Part shown: piece after piece, positions 1 through 11,524 of the stretch
Layout: every line of letters starts with the position of its first letter
Position numbering within the stretch: position 1 is the stretch's first letter
Assembly (NCBI RefSeq): GCF_000715075.1
Contig: NC_134095.1
Span: 53,124,806-53,188,805, forward strand
DNA length: 64,000 nucleotides
Reading direction: 5' to 3'
Source of the DNA: Nicotiana tabacum
Taxonomy: Eukaryota; Streptophyta; Magnoliopsida; Solanales; Solanaceae
Translations under genes and position numbers: made by a program
The notes under the pieces: generated by a model
Told to the model about the DNA's origin: nothing
Database searches by the model: none
Seen by the model: the letters and a program-made list of their open reading frames with translations, nothing else

Positions 1-1680
1 TTGTTCAATCTACAGGAAACCTCCATGAGGAAAAGCATGGTTCAGAGGCAAGAAATTTTGTTCGTTCTGCAGAGATCCTCTAGAAAGAAAGCATGGCTCA
101 GGCAAGTTCATTCTCGGCTTTTCAGGACCCTCCTAGACAATGGGATTTAGTTCTAAGACCTTCATAGAAAATAAGATTTAGCATAAGTTTTACCTTTAGG
201 AAATAGGATTTAGCTTTGAAATTGTCACTCTTAAGGTGAGATTTATTTTGAAATTTTCAGGACCCTCCTGGAAAATGGGACCTAGTTTAAAATTCAAAAC
301 AATCATGAGTAGCAAGATCTAGTATAAATGTACCCCAAAAGAATATAAGTTGGCTTTAAAGCTTTTATATTTAGGATAGGATTTAATTTGAAGTTTTCAG
401 GACCCTCCTGGAAAATGGGACCTAGTTTAAAAATCGAAACAATCATAAGTTGCAAAATCTAGCATAAATGTACCCAAGGAATATAAGTTGGTTTCAAAGT
501 TTGTATGTTTGAGAATTCAATTAGGAGTTTTCAGGACCCTCCTGAATAATGGGACCTAACTTTAAGATTTCCATTAACAAGGTTTAGCATAAGTTTTGTT
601 GTAGGGTAATATAATTTAGCCGTAAAATTGTCACTCTTAAGATAAGACTTTAGATAAGCTTGGAAATTTGATTTTTTTCAAGTGTCATGCCAAAATTTTG
701 TCAGCCCAAAGGTGGTTTGAGTAGGGGAAAGGAAAATTTGTTCGATCTGTAGGAACCCTCCATGAGGAAAAGCATGGTTTAGAGGCAAGGAATTTTGTTC
801 ATTCTACAGAGATCCTCCAGAAAGAAAGCATGGCTCAGGTAAGTTCATTCTCGGCTTTTCAGGACCCTCCTGGACAATGGGATTTAGTTCTAAGACCTTC
901 ATAGAAAATAAGATTTAGCATAAGTTTTACCTTTATGAAATAGGATTTAACTTTGAAATTGTCACTTTTAAGGTGAGATTTATTTTGCAATTTTTAGGAC
1001 CCTCCTGGAAAATGGGACTTAGTTTAAAATTCAAAATAATCATGAGTAGCAAGATCTAGTATAAATATACCCCAAAAGAATATAAGTTGGCTTTAAAGCT
1101 TTTATTGTTAGGATAGGATTTAATTTGAAGTTTTCAGGACCCTCCTGGAAAATGAGACCTAATTTAAAAATCAAAACAATCATAAGTAGCAAAATCTAGC
1201 ATAAATGTACCCTAAGGAATATAAGTTGATTTCAAAGTTTGCATGTTTGAGATATGATTCAATTAGGAGTTTTCAGTACCCTCCTGAATAATGGGACCTA
1301 GCTTTAAGATTCCCATTAACAAGGTTTAGCATAAGTTTTGTTGTAGGGTAATATAATTTAGCCGTAAAATTGTCACTCTTAAGATAAGACTTGATTTTTT
1401 ATTGTCAGGACCCTCCTGGATAATAGAACGTAGTTTAAAACTGGCTTGCATAACAAGATTTAGCAGAAGTTACACCTTTAGAAGATATAACTTAGATTTA
1501 AAATTGTCATTTAGTTAAGAGTTGTCAGGACCCTCCTAGATAATGGGGAGTAGTTTAAGACCCTCTTAGATAACAAGATTTAGCGCAAGTCATACCTTTA
1601 AAAGATATAGCTTAGACTTAAAATTGTCGTTTAGTTAAGAGTTGTCAGGACCCCCCTGGATAATGGGACCTAGCTTTCAA
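1..1680 (+). repeat. Tandem array I, ~140-bp monomers in a ~737-bp higher-order unit
   Basis: A phrase TTTTCAGGACCCTCCTGGA recurs at about 119, 254, 394 and 538 and again after the sequence restarts near 738, where the opening 100 bases of the window repeat with few changes. This gives roughly 140-bp monomers grouped in a higher-order period of about 737 bp. Later copies near 1405, 1525 and 1645 are spaced closer to 120 bp and have diverged. No credible coding frame. I read it as the 3' UTR repeat block of the retroelement. Confidence 0.85.
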
Positions 1681-1689
1681 ATTCTTAGT

Positions 1690-3010
1690 AATATGATTCA
1701 GTTTAACACTCACAGATGCGCCCAGCTACCAAACTGGGGCAGAAAATTTTCTTTGTTTTGTCTATTTTTGTTGAAATCAGGTGCCTATCTGAAGAACAGG
1801 GAGAGCAACACGGATGTTAAAGATAAGAGCGTGACCAAGTACTAGCAATCAGGCGTCCACCTGGAGAACAAGGAACAACAGTTGAAGTATCAACAATCAG
1901 GCGTCCACCTGGAGAACAAGGAAAAGCAGTTGAAGATTCAGTAATTAGGCGTCCACCTGGAGAACAAGGAACAACAATTCAAGTTTCAGCAATCAGGCGC
2001 CCACCTGGAGAGCAAGGGAATACAATTCAAGTTTCAGCAATCAGGCGCCCACCTTGAGAGCAAAGGAGTACAGTTCAAGTTTCAGCTTTCAAGTTCTTAG
2101 TAATATTTGGTAATATGATTCAGTTTAACATTCACATATGCGCCCAACTACCAAACTGGGGCAGAAAATTTTCTTTGTTTTGTCTATTTTTGTTGAAATC
2201 AGGAGCCTACCTGGAGAACAAGGGAATACAATTCAAGTTCAGTAATCAGGCGCCCACCTGGAGAGCAAGGGAATACAGTTCAAGTTCAGCAATCAGGAGC
2301 CCACCTGGAGAGCAAAGGAATACAATTCAAGTTTCAGCAATCAGGCGCCCACCTGGAGAGCAAGGGAGTACAGTTCAAGTTTCAGCTTTCAAGTTCTTAT
2401 TGATATTTGGTAACATGATTCAGTTTACACTCACATATGTGCCCAGCTACCAAACTGGAGCCGAAATTTTTCTTTGTTTTTGTCTATTTTGTTGAAATCA
2501 GGTGCCCACCTGAAGAACAAGGGAATACAATTCCAGTTTTGGCAATCAGGCGCCCACCTGGAGAGCAAGGGAATATAATTCAAGTTTTGGCAATCAGACG
2601 CCCACCTGGAGAGCAAGGGAATACAATTCAAGTTTTAGCAATCAGGCGCCCACCTGGAGAGCAAGGGAATACAATTCAAGTATTGGTAATTAGGAGCCCA
2701 CTTGAAGAACGAAGGGAAGCAGTTCAAGTTTCGAGAAAAAGCAGTGCAAGTATTGGCAATCAGGAGCCCACCTGGAGAACGAAGGGAAGCAGCAAGGTTC
2801 AAAGAAGTTCAGCAATCAGGAACCCACCTGAAAGACGAAGGGAAGCAGTTCAAGTTTCGAGGAAAAGCAGCGAAAGTGTTGGTAATCAGGAGCCCACCTG
2901 GAGAACAAAGGGAAGCATCAAGGTTCAAAAGAAGACAACAATCAGGAGCCCACTTGAAGAACAAAGGGAAAGCATCTCAGAATGCAATTCAAGTCAGCAA
3001 CAAAGGAATT
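1690..3010 (+). repeat. Tandem array II, 48-bp monomers
   Basis: Units containing CAATCAGGCGCCCACCTGGA recur every 48 bp (for example 1846, 1894, 1942) to about 2990, with indels in the last copies. A longer phrase with CAGCTACCAAACTGG interrupts the array at about 1725, 2145 and 2445, giving a second-level repeat. Because 48 is a multiple of three, frames stay open across many units and give artificial reading frames such as 2437-3072. The repetitive protein has no recognisable domain, so I treat it as non-coding UTR satellite. Confidence 0.85.
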
Positions 3011-3059
3011 TCACTCAGAGAGTACAAGTCAATAGGGCAACAGAAACTGCAAGTTCAAG

Positions 3060-3385
3060 TTTGAAGATATAGATAAGATTCTTGTAATTCGTATATCATA
3101 GTTTAGTCTGGTTTTTTTTATTTTGTCACGGTGTAAAAATGAGTTCAGTAAGCAGAAATAGCAGCAAAATCACAGCTCTTCGGTAGTACCAGCTACCAAA
3201 ACTTCTTGAACTACACGCGACCTGATTCTCCTATAACCCGGGATATGTAGGCTGTCCAAAACCAAGACTCGGTTGCACCCTTTCTCTTTTTCTTATCCTT
3301 ATTTCTTCCCTTTGAATAAAAATATGTTCAAAAATTAGTCACATGGCTCACCTTATCTTTGTTTGAAAACTCTTCATGTTTCCAA
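3060..3385 (+). other. Conserved 3' UTR between repeat array and PPT
   Basis: About 330 bases with no open frame. They contain a phrase around 3180-3285 (GGATATGTAGGCTGTCCAAA) that I recognise as common upstream of the 3' LTR in Solanaceae Tat-type elements. No other feature seen. Confidence 0.5.
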
Positions 3386-3400
3386 GCAAAGAGGGGCAGC
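3386..3400 (+). promoter_or_regulatory. Polypurine tract of the Tat-type element
   Basis: The purine-rich stretch GCAAAGAGGGGCAGC lies directly before the LTR start TGTGAACACC. This is the expected position of the plus-strand DNA primer in LTR retrotransposons. Confidence 0.75.
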
Positions 3401-5532
3401 TGTGAACACCTAATTTTTGACAATATTTAATTTTTTATCACTTCTTCTATGTAAATATTTTAGGGGTTTTAACCTACAATTTTTAGCTTTGTTATACTTT
3501 TTATTATAGGGTAAAAATACAAAATTTTAAAAGGTGAATTATTACTATTACTATTATATTATTTTTATTTTTATTTTAAAATAATAATAAAAATTCCGAA
3601 AAATATTTTTTTTTAATTTCAGGAGTGATTTAAAAAATAAAAGTAAAAGTAGGTTGAATTCTCTTTAAAAAAAAGTAAAAGAAAGTAGAAAATTAAAAAA
3701 ATAAAAGTAAAGTTTTGTGGAAATTTTAAAAAAATAAAAAGTAAAAGAAAGTTGGAATTAAAAAATAAATATAAAGGTATCTGAAAATTAAAAAAATTTA
3801 AAGTAAAAGAAAGTAGCATTTTTAAAATAAAAGCAAAAGAAAGTGGATTGTTTTTTAAAAAAATCTGAAAAATTTCGAAAATTTTGCTATAACTAGAAGA
3901 GAAAATTTGAGAAAAAAAAAGACGAAGGGAGGGGGAGGAGAGAAATTTAGGTTGAAAATTTTCATTAAATTTTTCTTTCAACATTTCGGACCTTGAATCT
4001 TGGGTTTGAAGAAGAGTTGATAGAGATTTTGTTGTTGCTTCTATATTGACTCTACAACTTTCAGATTTTATTCATTTGAATTCACTCTCTTGTAGGTATG
4101 TAATTCAAGCTCTTGAGTTAGAAAATGTCGGAGCATCTTTATTGACAAATTGATTTGGTTCTTTTGATAAAATTTCTTTCGTATTGGATCTGTTCGCATG
4201 AATGATGTTTCTTTGATTGAGTGAATTGAGATTTGAAAATGTTAACATTATTTTAGTATGTTCATGACCGTGTTTCTTTATTTTTTTTTTTTACTTTTTT
4301 TTTATTTTTCTTGGCTCATGACTTGTAACCAGCAAGTATTGTTTTGTTTACATTTAGATTTCAAGCCCATGTAGCACCATGTTCATATTTTGAAATTTAA
4401 AGAAGTATGTGAAGTTGAACAATTTGTCAACATTAAGATGTAAAAAAAAATAGATTGCGTTAGTGGAAGGATCTTATCTTCAATTTATGTTATTGGCTGC
4501 ATATTTTCTTAAATTAACCATGTGAAGATTCAACTTCCTCTGCTTCAAAATGGTACTGTAGAAGTTATAGTGGTGATACTACAACTTTCTCTTTAGCATA
4601 GTGTTAAATAAATTAATTACTTTAAGTGTTCTTCGTTATAATCAAGTTTAAAATGCATTTTTGCATGTCCATGTTCGTTTTGTTCCTTCTGATTCATCCG
4701 AATAGTTCTCAGCATGTTTTTTTGTGCTCATATGGTCATTTAAGATTCATTATTTTGTTAGTTTCTTTATAGAATTTGAAAACGAAAGTCGGTCTTTTGA
4801 AAATGATATGAAGATGAACCCAAAGCTGGCACCTGTCTTTTGTTATTTTTACATAAATGCCAACTCCACCTTTCTGAATTGTAGTATGCTATAACAAAAG
4901 GCTCCAATGATATACATGTAGCTAACCCATTTCTTTATGCCTTTTGTACTTATCAATTTATACCACTCCATCCACAATAAAACCTCAAAACTCATGGCCC
5001 TCATTTAATTAATTTTAAATCCTTAGAATTCGAGGCATGCCAATTAGCGAATTTTCTATGGCCCTCGCAAAGTTGAAAAATGCGTAGTTGCTTTAGGCGC
5101 GTAATTTAAAATTACCTTCCTAAACTCGGGTGTGCATATTTTAAATGACGTTGCAATCTTCCTAAAAAATGAATAAGAACGGTTAATAAGTTAAAATTGA
5201 ACCATAGGCTAAAACATGTATTACAATCAGATAATAGGCCAATTATAACAGTTGAGCGACCGTGCTAGAACCACGGAACCCGGGAATGCCTAACACCTTC
5301 TCCCGGGTTAACAGAATTCCTTACCCAGATTTCTGTGTTCGCAGACTGTAAAACAGAGTCAATCTTTTCCTCGATTCGGGATTTGAACCAGTGACTTGGG
5401 ACACCATAAATTATCCCAAGTGGCGTCTCTCAATTTTTAATAATAAATGAATCCCGCTTCGATTGTCACTTTAAGTTGGAAAAAACTCCCTTATACTCCC
5501 TTCCGGGGTGTAGGAAAAAAGGAGGTGTGACA
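3401..5532 (+). repeat. 3' LTR of Tat-type element
   Basis: A 2132-bp LTR with TG...CA ends (TGTGAACACC / GGTGTGACA). The first 600 bases are strongly A/T-rich with many AAAGTAAAAGAAAG runs, which produce a spurious Phe/Leu-rich antisense frame at 3619-3984. The last ~290 bases (5240-5532) match the inverted end of the solo LTR at 9002-9290, showing one superfamily; the interiors differ. No gene inside. Confidence 0.8.
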
Positions 5533-5701
5533 GAAAGAAAATAGTATCATAATTACAATCCAACTATCAATTCATCAAAGTAGGTCCACCCCTCAAATGA
5601 AAGCTAGCATTGTCCTCAAATCTAACTAACCAAAAATAAGCTCAAAAAGAAGGGTAGAGTGTAAAGGAAACTCCCTATGGGTCCTCTGTCTGTATTGAGT
5701 C

Positions 5702-7652
5702 CTATGGTAGCATAGGGTCTTGTGACTGGATGGGGTCCTGTGGCTGGGCACCTGGATCATCTGTCTCGAGGGCCTGTGGCTGGCCAGAAGCAACACCCTT
5801 CGTCTCTTCCAACTCAATCTCTACATCATCGACCTGGGGCATCACTCTCCTCCTCTTGGGTGCTCTCTCAATTCCCTGCTCCTGAACCTGCTCTGTCTAA
5901 GCCGTTGGAGGCTGATCATGTAGTAGTAGCTCCAAGGGTAAATGGTCAGCTGCCTTCATCTTCTCCACTTCTCCACTCAATTCTTTTATAGACTCCTTTG
6001 AGGCCCTAGTCTTCTTCAGCTTCTTTGTGTACTTGCTCAACTCCTAAAGTGTGTTTCCTTGATCTGCAAGAGCATCCATTATCAGCTTTTGGTTCTCTAG
6101 GAGCTTTTTCTGGTTTTCAGAGGCTCTTTGAGAGACTCATCTACTGAAGTTGTCACCTGTGGTTGTGGGGGCACTGATTGGGCTGCCACTGAACTAGATA
6201 GCACAAACAGCTTAGAAGTTGTTGTCTACATCCAGTTGTTGATACTGGAAAGTGTTTAGCTCAATTGGTGGGCAATCAATGGGTATGCTGAGGAGGATGG
6301 AATGTCTGGAGGTAAGGAGGTAGATGGTCGGGAGGCAGGATCTGGTATGGCAGTGGAAGGCTGAGAAGTAGTGACTACCACTACTGGCTCTTTAGACTGG
6401 CCAGTAGAAGTAGTAGCTTTGCCCTTGGATCCCTTGGATTTGGGGTTGTCTGGACCCTTGAGGCTGTACCATGAAAAGAGCATTTTGGGTTTTACCTTCA
6501 CATTAAAGTTTCTTTTCTCCACCTCCTGGTCTTTCAAGTACATGGTAAGGAAGTTCGGGAATGGGTGTGATCTATCACCCTTATTGACCACCCTGGTGAT
6601 CACCCTAGACATGACATTCCCGACATTGATCAGGAACCCCACCATAATAGCTACCACTAATATCACCCGGGAGACCGGCAAGGTGTTTTCATGGGTAGTG
6701 GGATCTAGCCTGCTGCATACAAAAGTCTCTCAACCCTTCGCCTCAAAGTTTAGGGTGTTCCTCAAGATAGGAACCCATGTTGTCAACCATGCTGGGGTGG
6801 TATCCGGGAGAGCCAGGTATGATGCCAACCACGGGCGAGAATCCTCATCCATCGCCACCTTTTCCAAGTATAATGTCTCATCTCCGTCGTTGAAGCCCAG
6901 GTATTCATTGATTGTTTTCCCGTCAAACTTCACTTTCAAGTTCCGCACCTTAGTCACTTTGGTATCCTTCTTGACGTGGGAGGCATTGGCGTAGAACTCC
7001 TTGACTAAGCGCTCATTTGCATCTGACACCCTACTAGTGAAATAATCCCATCCCACTCGGTCATTGAAATGCTACTTCACGTTGGGGTTGTGAGGTAGAA
7101 GATCCCACTCTATGAAATGGCACTCATGAATAAGTGACCTTAGAGGCCACCACTCCCAGAACTTGTGATAAGCTAGCTCTCTGACAAACTTCCTTTGCCA
7201 CACCTCAGGGTTTCTAGTCCTTTCCACACCCCCGGTTTGGGTCACACCCCCTACCTCTTCATCCGGTACCCTAACATCTACATCCTGTCCAGGTGACGAA
7301 GGTGTAGGTGAGGTTGAAGCTGAACTATCACTGCTCTCTACTGAGACTTCAAACGACTCAGAAGAAATATGAATAGAAGCACAAGCAGTAGGAGAGGCTG
7401 GAGGTGTGGGCTCATCTCTTAATCTATGTCTCTTCGGGAAGTTGGATACATATGCTGGCACTGAATCAGACTCAGAGGCCTCCCGGGAGGGCAAATACTC
7501 ACTCCCCTCAGAATGGGAAGCAGCTCTATCTGCAGCTCTCATGCTCTTCCTCATCTCCCCAATTGATTTTCGAACTGCTGGGGTCAATTTAATCTGTCCT
7601 CGTCCCCTACCCTGGGAGGACTCCGTTTTCCCTTTTTGTTTGTCACTGCCTT
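5702..7652 (-). pseudogene. Env-position ORF, 'putative plant transposon protein' type
   Basis: One minus-strand frame from about 7652 to a stop at 5702-5704, broken by in-frame stops at 7072-7074 (TAG), 6730-6732 (TGA) and 6256-6258, with more below. No ATG remains at the expected start; the first in-frame ATG is at 7587. The N-terminal ~170 residues are Ser/Pro/acidic and disordered. The middle (about 7056-6400) resembles the conserved domain often labelled putative plant transposon protein in Solanaceae proteomes. The C-terminal part (6250-5702) is charged and heptad-like, then has a KRRR basic patch. No signal peptide or clear membrane span supports an envelope role; one hydrophobic stretch lies near 6670-6630. 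Function is unknown; position downstream of pol is the only link to env-like ORFs. About 170 bases of 3' UTR follow (5701-5533). Confidence 0.6.
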
Positions 7653-7739
7653 ATCTAGATTTAACAATTGTATGCAAGTATAATCAGTTGAACATTGTTA
7701 GTTGCTAGAAGAAGCAATAAAGAAAATAGCAGAACAATT

Positions 7740-8820
7740 TACATTGCATGGGAAAAAAATTGCAGACTGCGGACCACGAAAAAAGGAGCGCGGCCGCGAA
7801 GGCTGCACCGCGGATCACGAAAAATGCATCACAACGGTGGAGATATGGGACTCAGACTACCCACTCTCTGATTCAATAGCACCGCGGATCGCGAAAAAAG
7901 GAGCGCAACCACGGTAGTTGCACTGCTGTCCACAAAAAATCAACCGCGGCCGCAAACCCTCAAATGTACCTCTCTAAACCTGATCATCACGGACCACAAA
8001 AAATCCATCGCGACCGCGGAGAGGTACCGATATCAGCGGAAAATTCCACCGCTGACCGCGATTATCATGAGTTAAAATCTCACATAACACATGACCGCAA
8101 ACCGCAAAAAATCAATCGCGACCGCGCAAGTCAAATTCGGGCTCAGCAAACCTAGGGTTTCTAATTTTTCATGCATTCTAGCAATAAATAAACATTATAA
8201 ATTCCACTAGGTGTTCAGTAATCAATTCTAACTATTTTAAACCTAATCTAGTTACTACTACGGGACCCTAAGTCAACATTAAAAGAAAAAGGAAGAAGAA
8301 GAAAGAACTATCAATTAAAAGTAAATAATTACAAAATTAAAGACTAAAGAATGAGTGGAATTACCAGATGTGAGATGAGTGGTGAATAATACAATCTAAT
8401 TCTTGTGTTAGTGCAACTTAGGGCGTGAATGAACAGTGAAATTGAGTTTGAGAGTGAAATGGGCGAAAAGGGTAAAAGGCCTTATGACCGCCTATTTATA
8501 GAAATTACCCAGGGGACCAGATGATCTTACCTACCACAGTCCGTGGTTGTGAAGTTCAGAAGGGCTGCAGTTTTAAGACCACCGCTGACCACGAAAAATG
8601 CTCCGCGACAGCGGTAAGCTACCGATGACTACGGAAAATGCACCGCGGCAGCGGTTGAAACTTCAGATAACCCCCATTTTGGACCGTTTAGCACCATTGA
8701 CCGCCATCTAATTTCACCTATGCGATAAGGCCACCGTGAACCGCAAAAAATGGAGCGCAACCGCGGTCCAAACTTCAGAGAGTGACAAATTCTTTCAGCT
8801 TAGCCCTGCACTGCATCAAA
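7740..8820 (-). repeat. Internal CpG-rich ACCGCGG/GCGAAAAA array of the Athila element
   Basis: Between the end of pol and the extra ORF lie two blocks (about 8540-8800 and 7740-8150) of degenerate repeats built from ACCGCGG, ACCGCTG and CGCGAAAAAATG-like phrases. The same vocabulary fills 18960-19265 in this element's LTR. A TATA box lies directly downstream of the first block on the minus strand. No protein frame is supported. I infer an LTR-derived or LTR-convergent promoter region for the downstream ORF. Confidence 0.7.
8491..8500 (-). promoter_or_regulatory. Candidate internal TATA box
   Basis: Minus-strand CTATAAATAG sits just downstream of the CpG-rich block at 8540-8800 and about 0.85 kb upstream of the extra ORF. 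The arrangement copies the LTR (array then TATA at 18923-18932). Promoter activity is inferred. Confidence 0.5.
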
Positions 8821-8864
8821 CATCCCTACACACTTCTCACAACCATTTAGTCCAAAAACATATC

Positions 8865-9001
8865 CTACACTAAGAAAAAAATCAAAAAAAAGAAAGAAGA
8901 AAAACACATGGGTTGCCTCCCAAGAAGCGCATGATTTAACGTTACGACACGGCGCGGATTACCATTAATAACTTTAGATGGATCATTGCCACCGCCAGAG
9001 T
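8865..9001 (-). pseudogene. Athila pol, last codons (displaced by LTR insertion)
   Basis: This minus-strand frame carries the final ~45 codons of the Athila integrase polypeptide, ending at 8865. It is in register with the interrupted frame that stops matching at 11525, so the 2.5-kb LTR between them split one coding region. The downstream Leu-Leu-Gly-Arg-Gln-Pro phrase is familiar as the tail of pol in related Solanaceae elements. Nothing functional remains. Confidence 0.7.
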
Positions 9002-11524
9002 TGTCACACCTCCTTTTTACTACCCCCGGAAGGGTATAAGAGAGTTTTTTCCAACTTAAAGTGACAATCAAAACGAGATTATTTATTTAAGATCAGAGTC
9101 GCCACTTGGGATAATTTATGGTGTCCCAAGTCACCGATTTTAAATCCTGAATCGAGGAAAGATTAACTCTGTTTTACAGTTCGCAAACACACAAATCCGG
9201 GTAAGGAATTCTGTTAACCCGGGAGAAGGTGTTAGGCATTCCCGAGTTCCGTGATTTTAGCACGGTCGCTACACTGTTATTGTTGGCCTATTTATTTGCT
9301 TTTAAAATATCTTTGAAACCTATGTGCATTTTATTCCTTTTAAACCGCTTTTAATAATCCAATTGTTATACAACTAATTACTTAGATTACAGGTCGCGAA
9401 TCGTGTCACGGGAACCGTACTCACAATCCACAACATGTTTATTCTATTAACAAGGTTAAATTGTGGCCAGGTCACATAAATGTACCCCCGTATTTTAAAA
9501 ATTAAACATCACAACTACGTCACGGGAACCGTACCCGTAATTATGATAATTATTTAATTAACGGGCCTAAAACAAATTACGAAAGTTTAAGGCATTTTCT
9601 ATACTAATTTTGTATTTATGTGAGGGCCATATGAGATTTATGAAAATCAATCTCTAAAGAAACTTGAGTAGGCTTAGATAATAGGCGATCCATAAACCAA
9701 TCCATAAAAGTAGAACTTGACCAGTTACACAAGTTGCAATTATATTGTCGTAGTATTCTATTTAGTAATGCCACATTTAACTGTATTGCTGAGAAAATTA
9801 TACAGATAGAAAGCTTTATAAGCTTATATGATCAAGTTTGAGCTCAAATAAAGAAGTATAAGCTCATTTTGTATTTTTAGTAAACAAAACTCAAATCAAC
9901 TCTAAAATTTGATATATACTAAATCCAAATTGATTTGTTTCACAATTTAAATGTAGTGTATAAGTTCAAATCTCAATGTCCTTATGGCTACTACTGTACA
10001 TTTGGATCTCTCTTACTCCTTATGACTCTGCAAAAGAGAAAATCGTATACTAATTTTTGTTGAGCTGTTTTCTACTTTTCTCCCTATGGAATCCACACAA
10101 TAATTCTCCTCCCTTAAGTATTCATGAAATCCCAAAGTGCCATTATTACGTAAGCAGTAAAACGAAAACAAGCAAAATCAAACAAAAATTCAAAGAGCCA
10201 TGACACAAGATCTAGCAATTAGAAAGATAAGTAAAGTTAGAGTGTGAGCAAAAATTCCTTTCTAAATATTGAATTAGTACAGAACCTCGGCACAAGCTCA
10301 TCTAACAACAGCAAAATACGGACTGAACCTTGACCGGACCTCGATGATGAATTTGATCAGAAAAACAGCTACCCAAATTAGGGACAATAAACGCGAGCTC
10401 CGACCTCGACTCACAACCCTACTCGAACAGCAACTTCAACATTTTGAGAAACCAAAACCAAAAGAATAGACACGACACAGGCGACTTGAAGAGGAAGTGG
10501 GACGATGGGTGTTGTGCAGCTGGTCTCCGGCGAGTTTTGGGAATTAGACCTGCCACCGCTCCTTCATCTCTCGTGTCTGTGTGCTATGGTGTTCAACGGC
10601 TGTTGTTGAAGAGGAAGAGAACGGGTGGGGGAGTCTCTCGTGTATCAGCGGCCAAAAAAGCTTCAAGTCTCTAGAGGTGTTCGTTTAAATGAAGAAGAAG
10701 AAGAACGACTGACTTCTTTCTTAGAGTGTATAGGTATGTTTTTATGGATTCTCGCTGCTTCTTCTAGCTGAAGAAGATGGAATCGATGGGGGGTTATTTG
10801 GGTGTTACAGCGGCGCTTTCTGTACTGTGTCTAGCGTATTTTTGTGTCCCTTAAAGAATCGGCCATGAAAATGGCTCTTGAAGAAGAAAGAGAACAGGGG
10901 GTCGGGTGAAAGAGACGAGATCAGGGGTATCCTTAGTCTCTACAGCTGTCAGCCTTTTTTCAAACGCCTCTTTTCTTCTTCTCGATCTTTTAGGCATTTT
11001 TTCACTCTCTTTAGCTGATAAGCGTTAGCTTATATCTAGGAAATTAGGTCTAAGGTCATTTTTTGTGTATTTTCTCCTAGGTCTTTAGAGTCTTTTTATT
11101 TATTTTTTGTTCCAAAGAAGATTTTAGAAGGGTCTATAGGATTAACTTAATAGGTATTGGGTATTGGGCTTAAGGAATGGGATAGAAACTTGGGCCTTTA
11201 TGACTAGCTATGCTTAAAATTAACTTAATTAACTAAAAATCTATCCATATAGAAATATTATCAAAAATATTAATTAGCCCTACTTAAGTAAAAATAATTA
11301 TTAAAATAAGACTGACTGTTAAAACTATACTATTTTTAGTATTTTCAAGATTAAAAATGACTACAAAACATTAATGAACGTATTTTTTGTAATTTTTTTT
11401 TTCTTGTAATAAAATAGAGTAAAAGAGTGAAAATGAGTTGAAATAGCTATATCAGGCTTAAATTAAATATTTACGTGCTAAACTATGAAAAATCTTGGGG
11501 AGGGTCAAAAATCCCATGTTTACA
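9002..11524 (-). mobile_element. Solo LTR of a Tat/Ogre-type element
   Basis: On the minus strand the LTR opens TGTAAACATGGGATTTTTGA at 11524 and closes GGTGTGACA at 9002 (2523 bp). Its last ~290 bases match the end of the LTR at 3401-5532. No internal region, primer site or second LTR is present, so it is a solo LTR from LTR-LTR recombination. The flanks share ACAAC (minus strand), consistent with a 5-bp target duplication, though the LTR's own terminal ACA makes the exact edge ambiguous. A 76-codon plus-strand frame at 10444-10674 lies inside and is not a gene. Confidence 0.8.

Larger units (their letters stand above)
1..5532 (+). mobile_element. Tat/Ogre-type Ty3 retrotransposon, 3' end
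   Basis: This is the 3' end of a plus-strand LTR retrotransposon whose coding part lies left of the window. What is visible, in order: long tandem arrays without genes, a short conserved 3' UTR, a purine tract, and an LTR opening TGTGAACACC and closing GGTGTGACA. Tandem arrays between pol and the purine tract are characteristic of plant Tat/Ogre elements (known for the family). The right end interrupts the 3' region of an Athila-like element, so this is the younger insertion. Without the coding domains the clade rests on structure and LTR style only. Confidence 0.7.

Noticed and set aside
2437..3072. 211-codon plus-strand frame, repetitive and hydrophilic
   Set aside because: It is the 48-bp tandem array read in one of its open phases; overlapping frames are equally long and no domain is visible.
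3619..3984. 121-codon minus-strand Phe/Leu-rich frame
   Set aside because: Falls in an A-rich low-complexity part of an LTR; composition artefact, not a membrane protein.
6371..6994. 207-codon plus-strand frame
   Set aside because: Antisense shadow of the env-position ORF, whose minus-strand frame has recognisable conserved sequence.
10444..10674. Short plus-strand frame that might be a small gene
   Set aside because: Lies wholly inside the solo LTR on the antisense strand; no domain or promoter.
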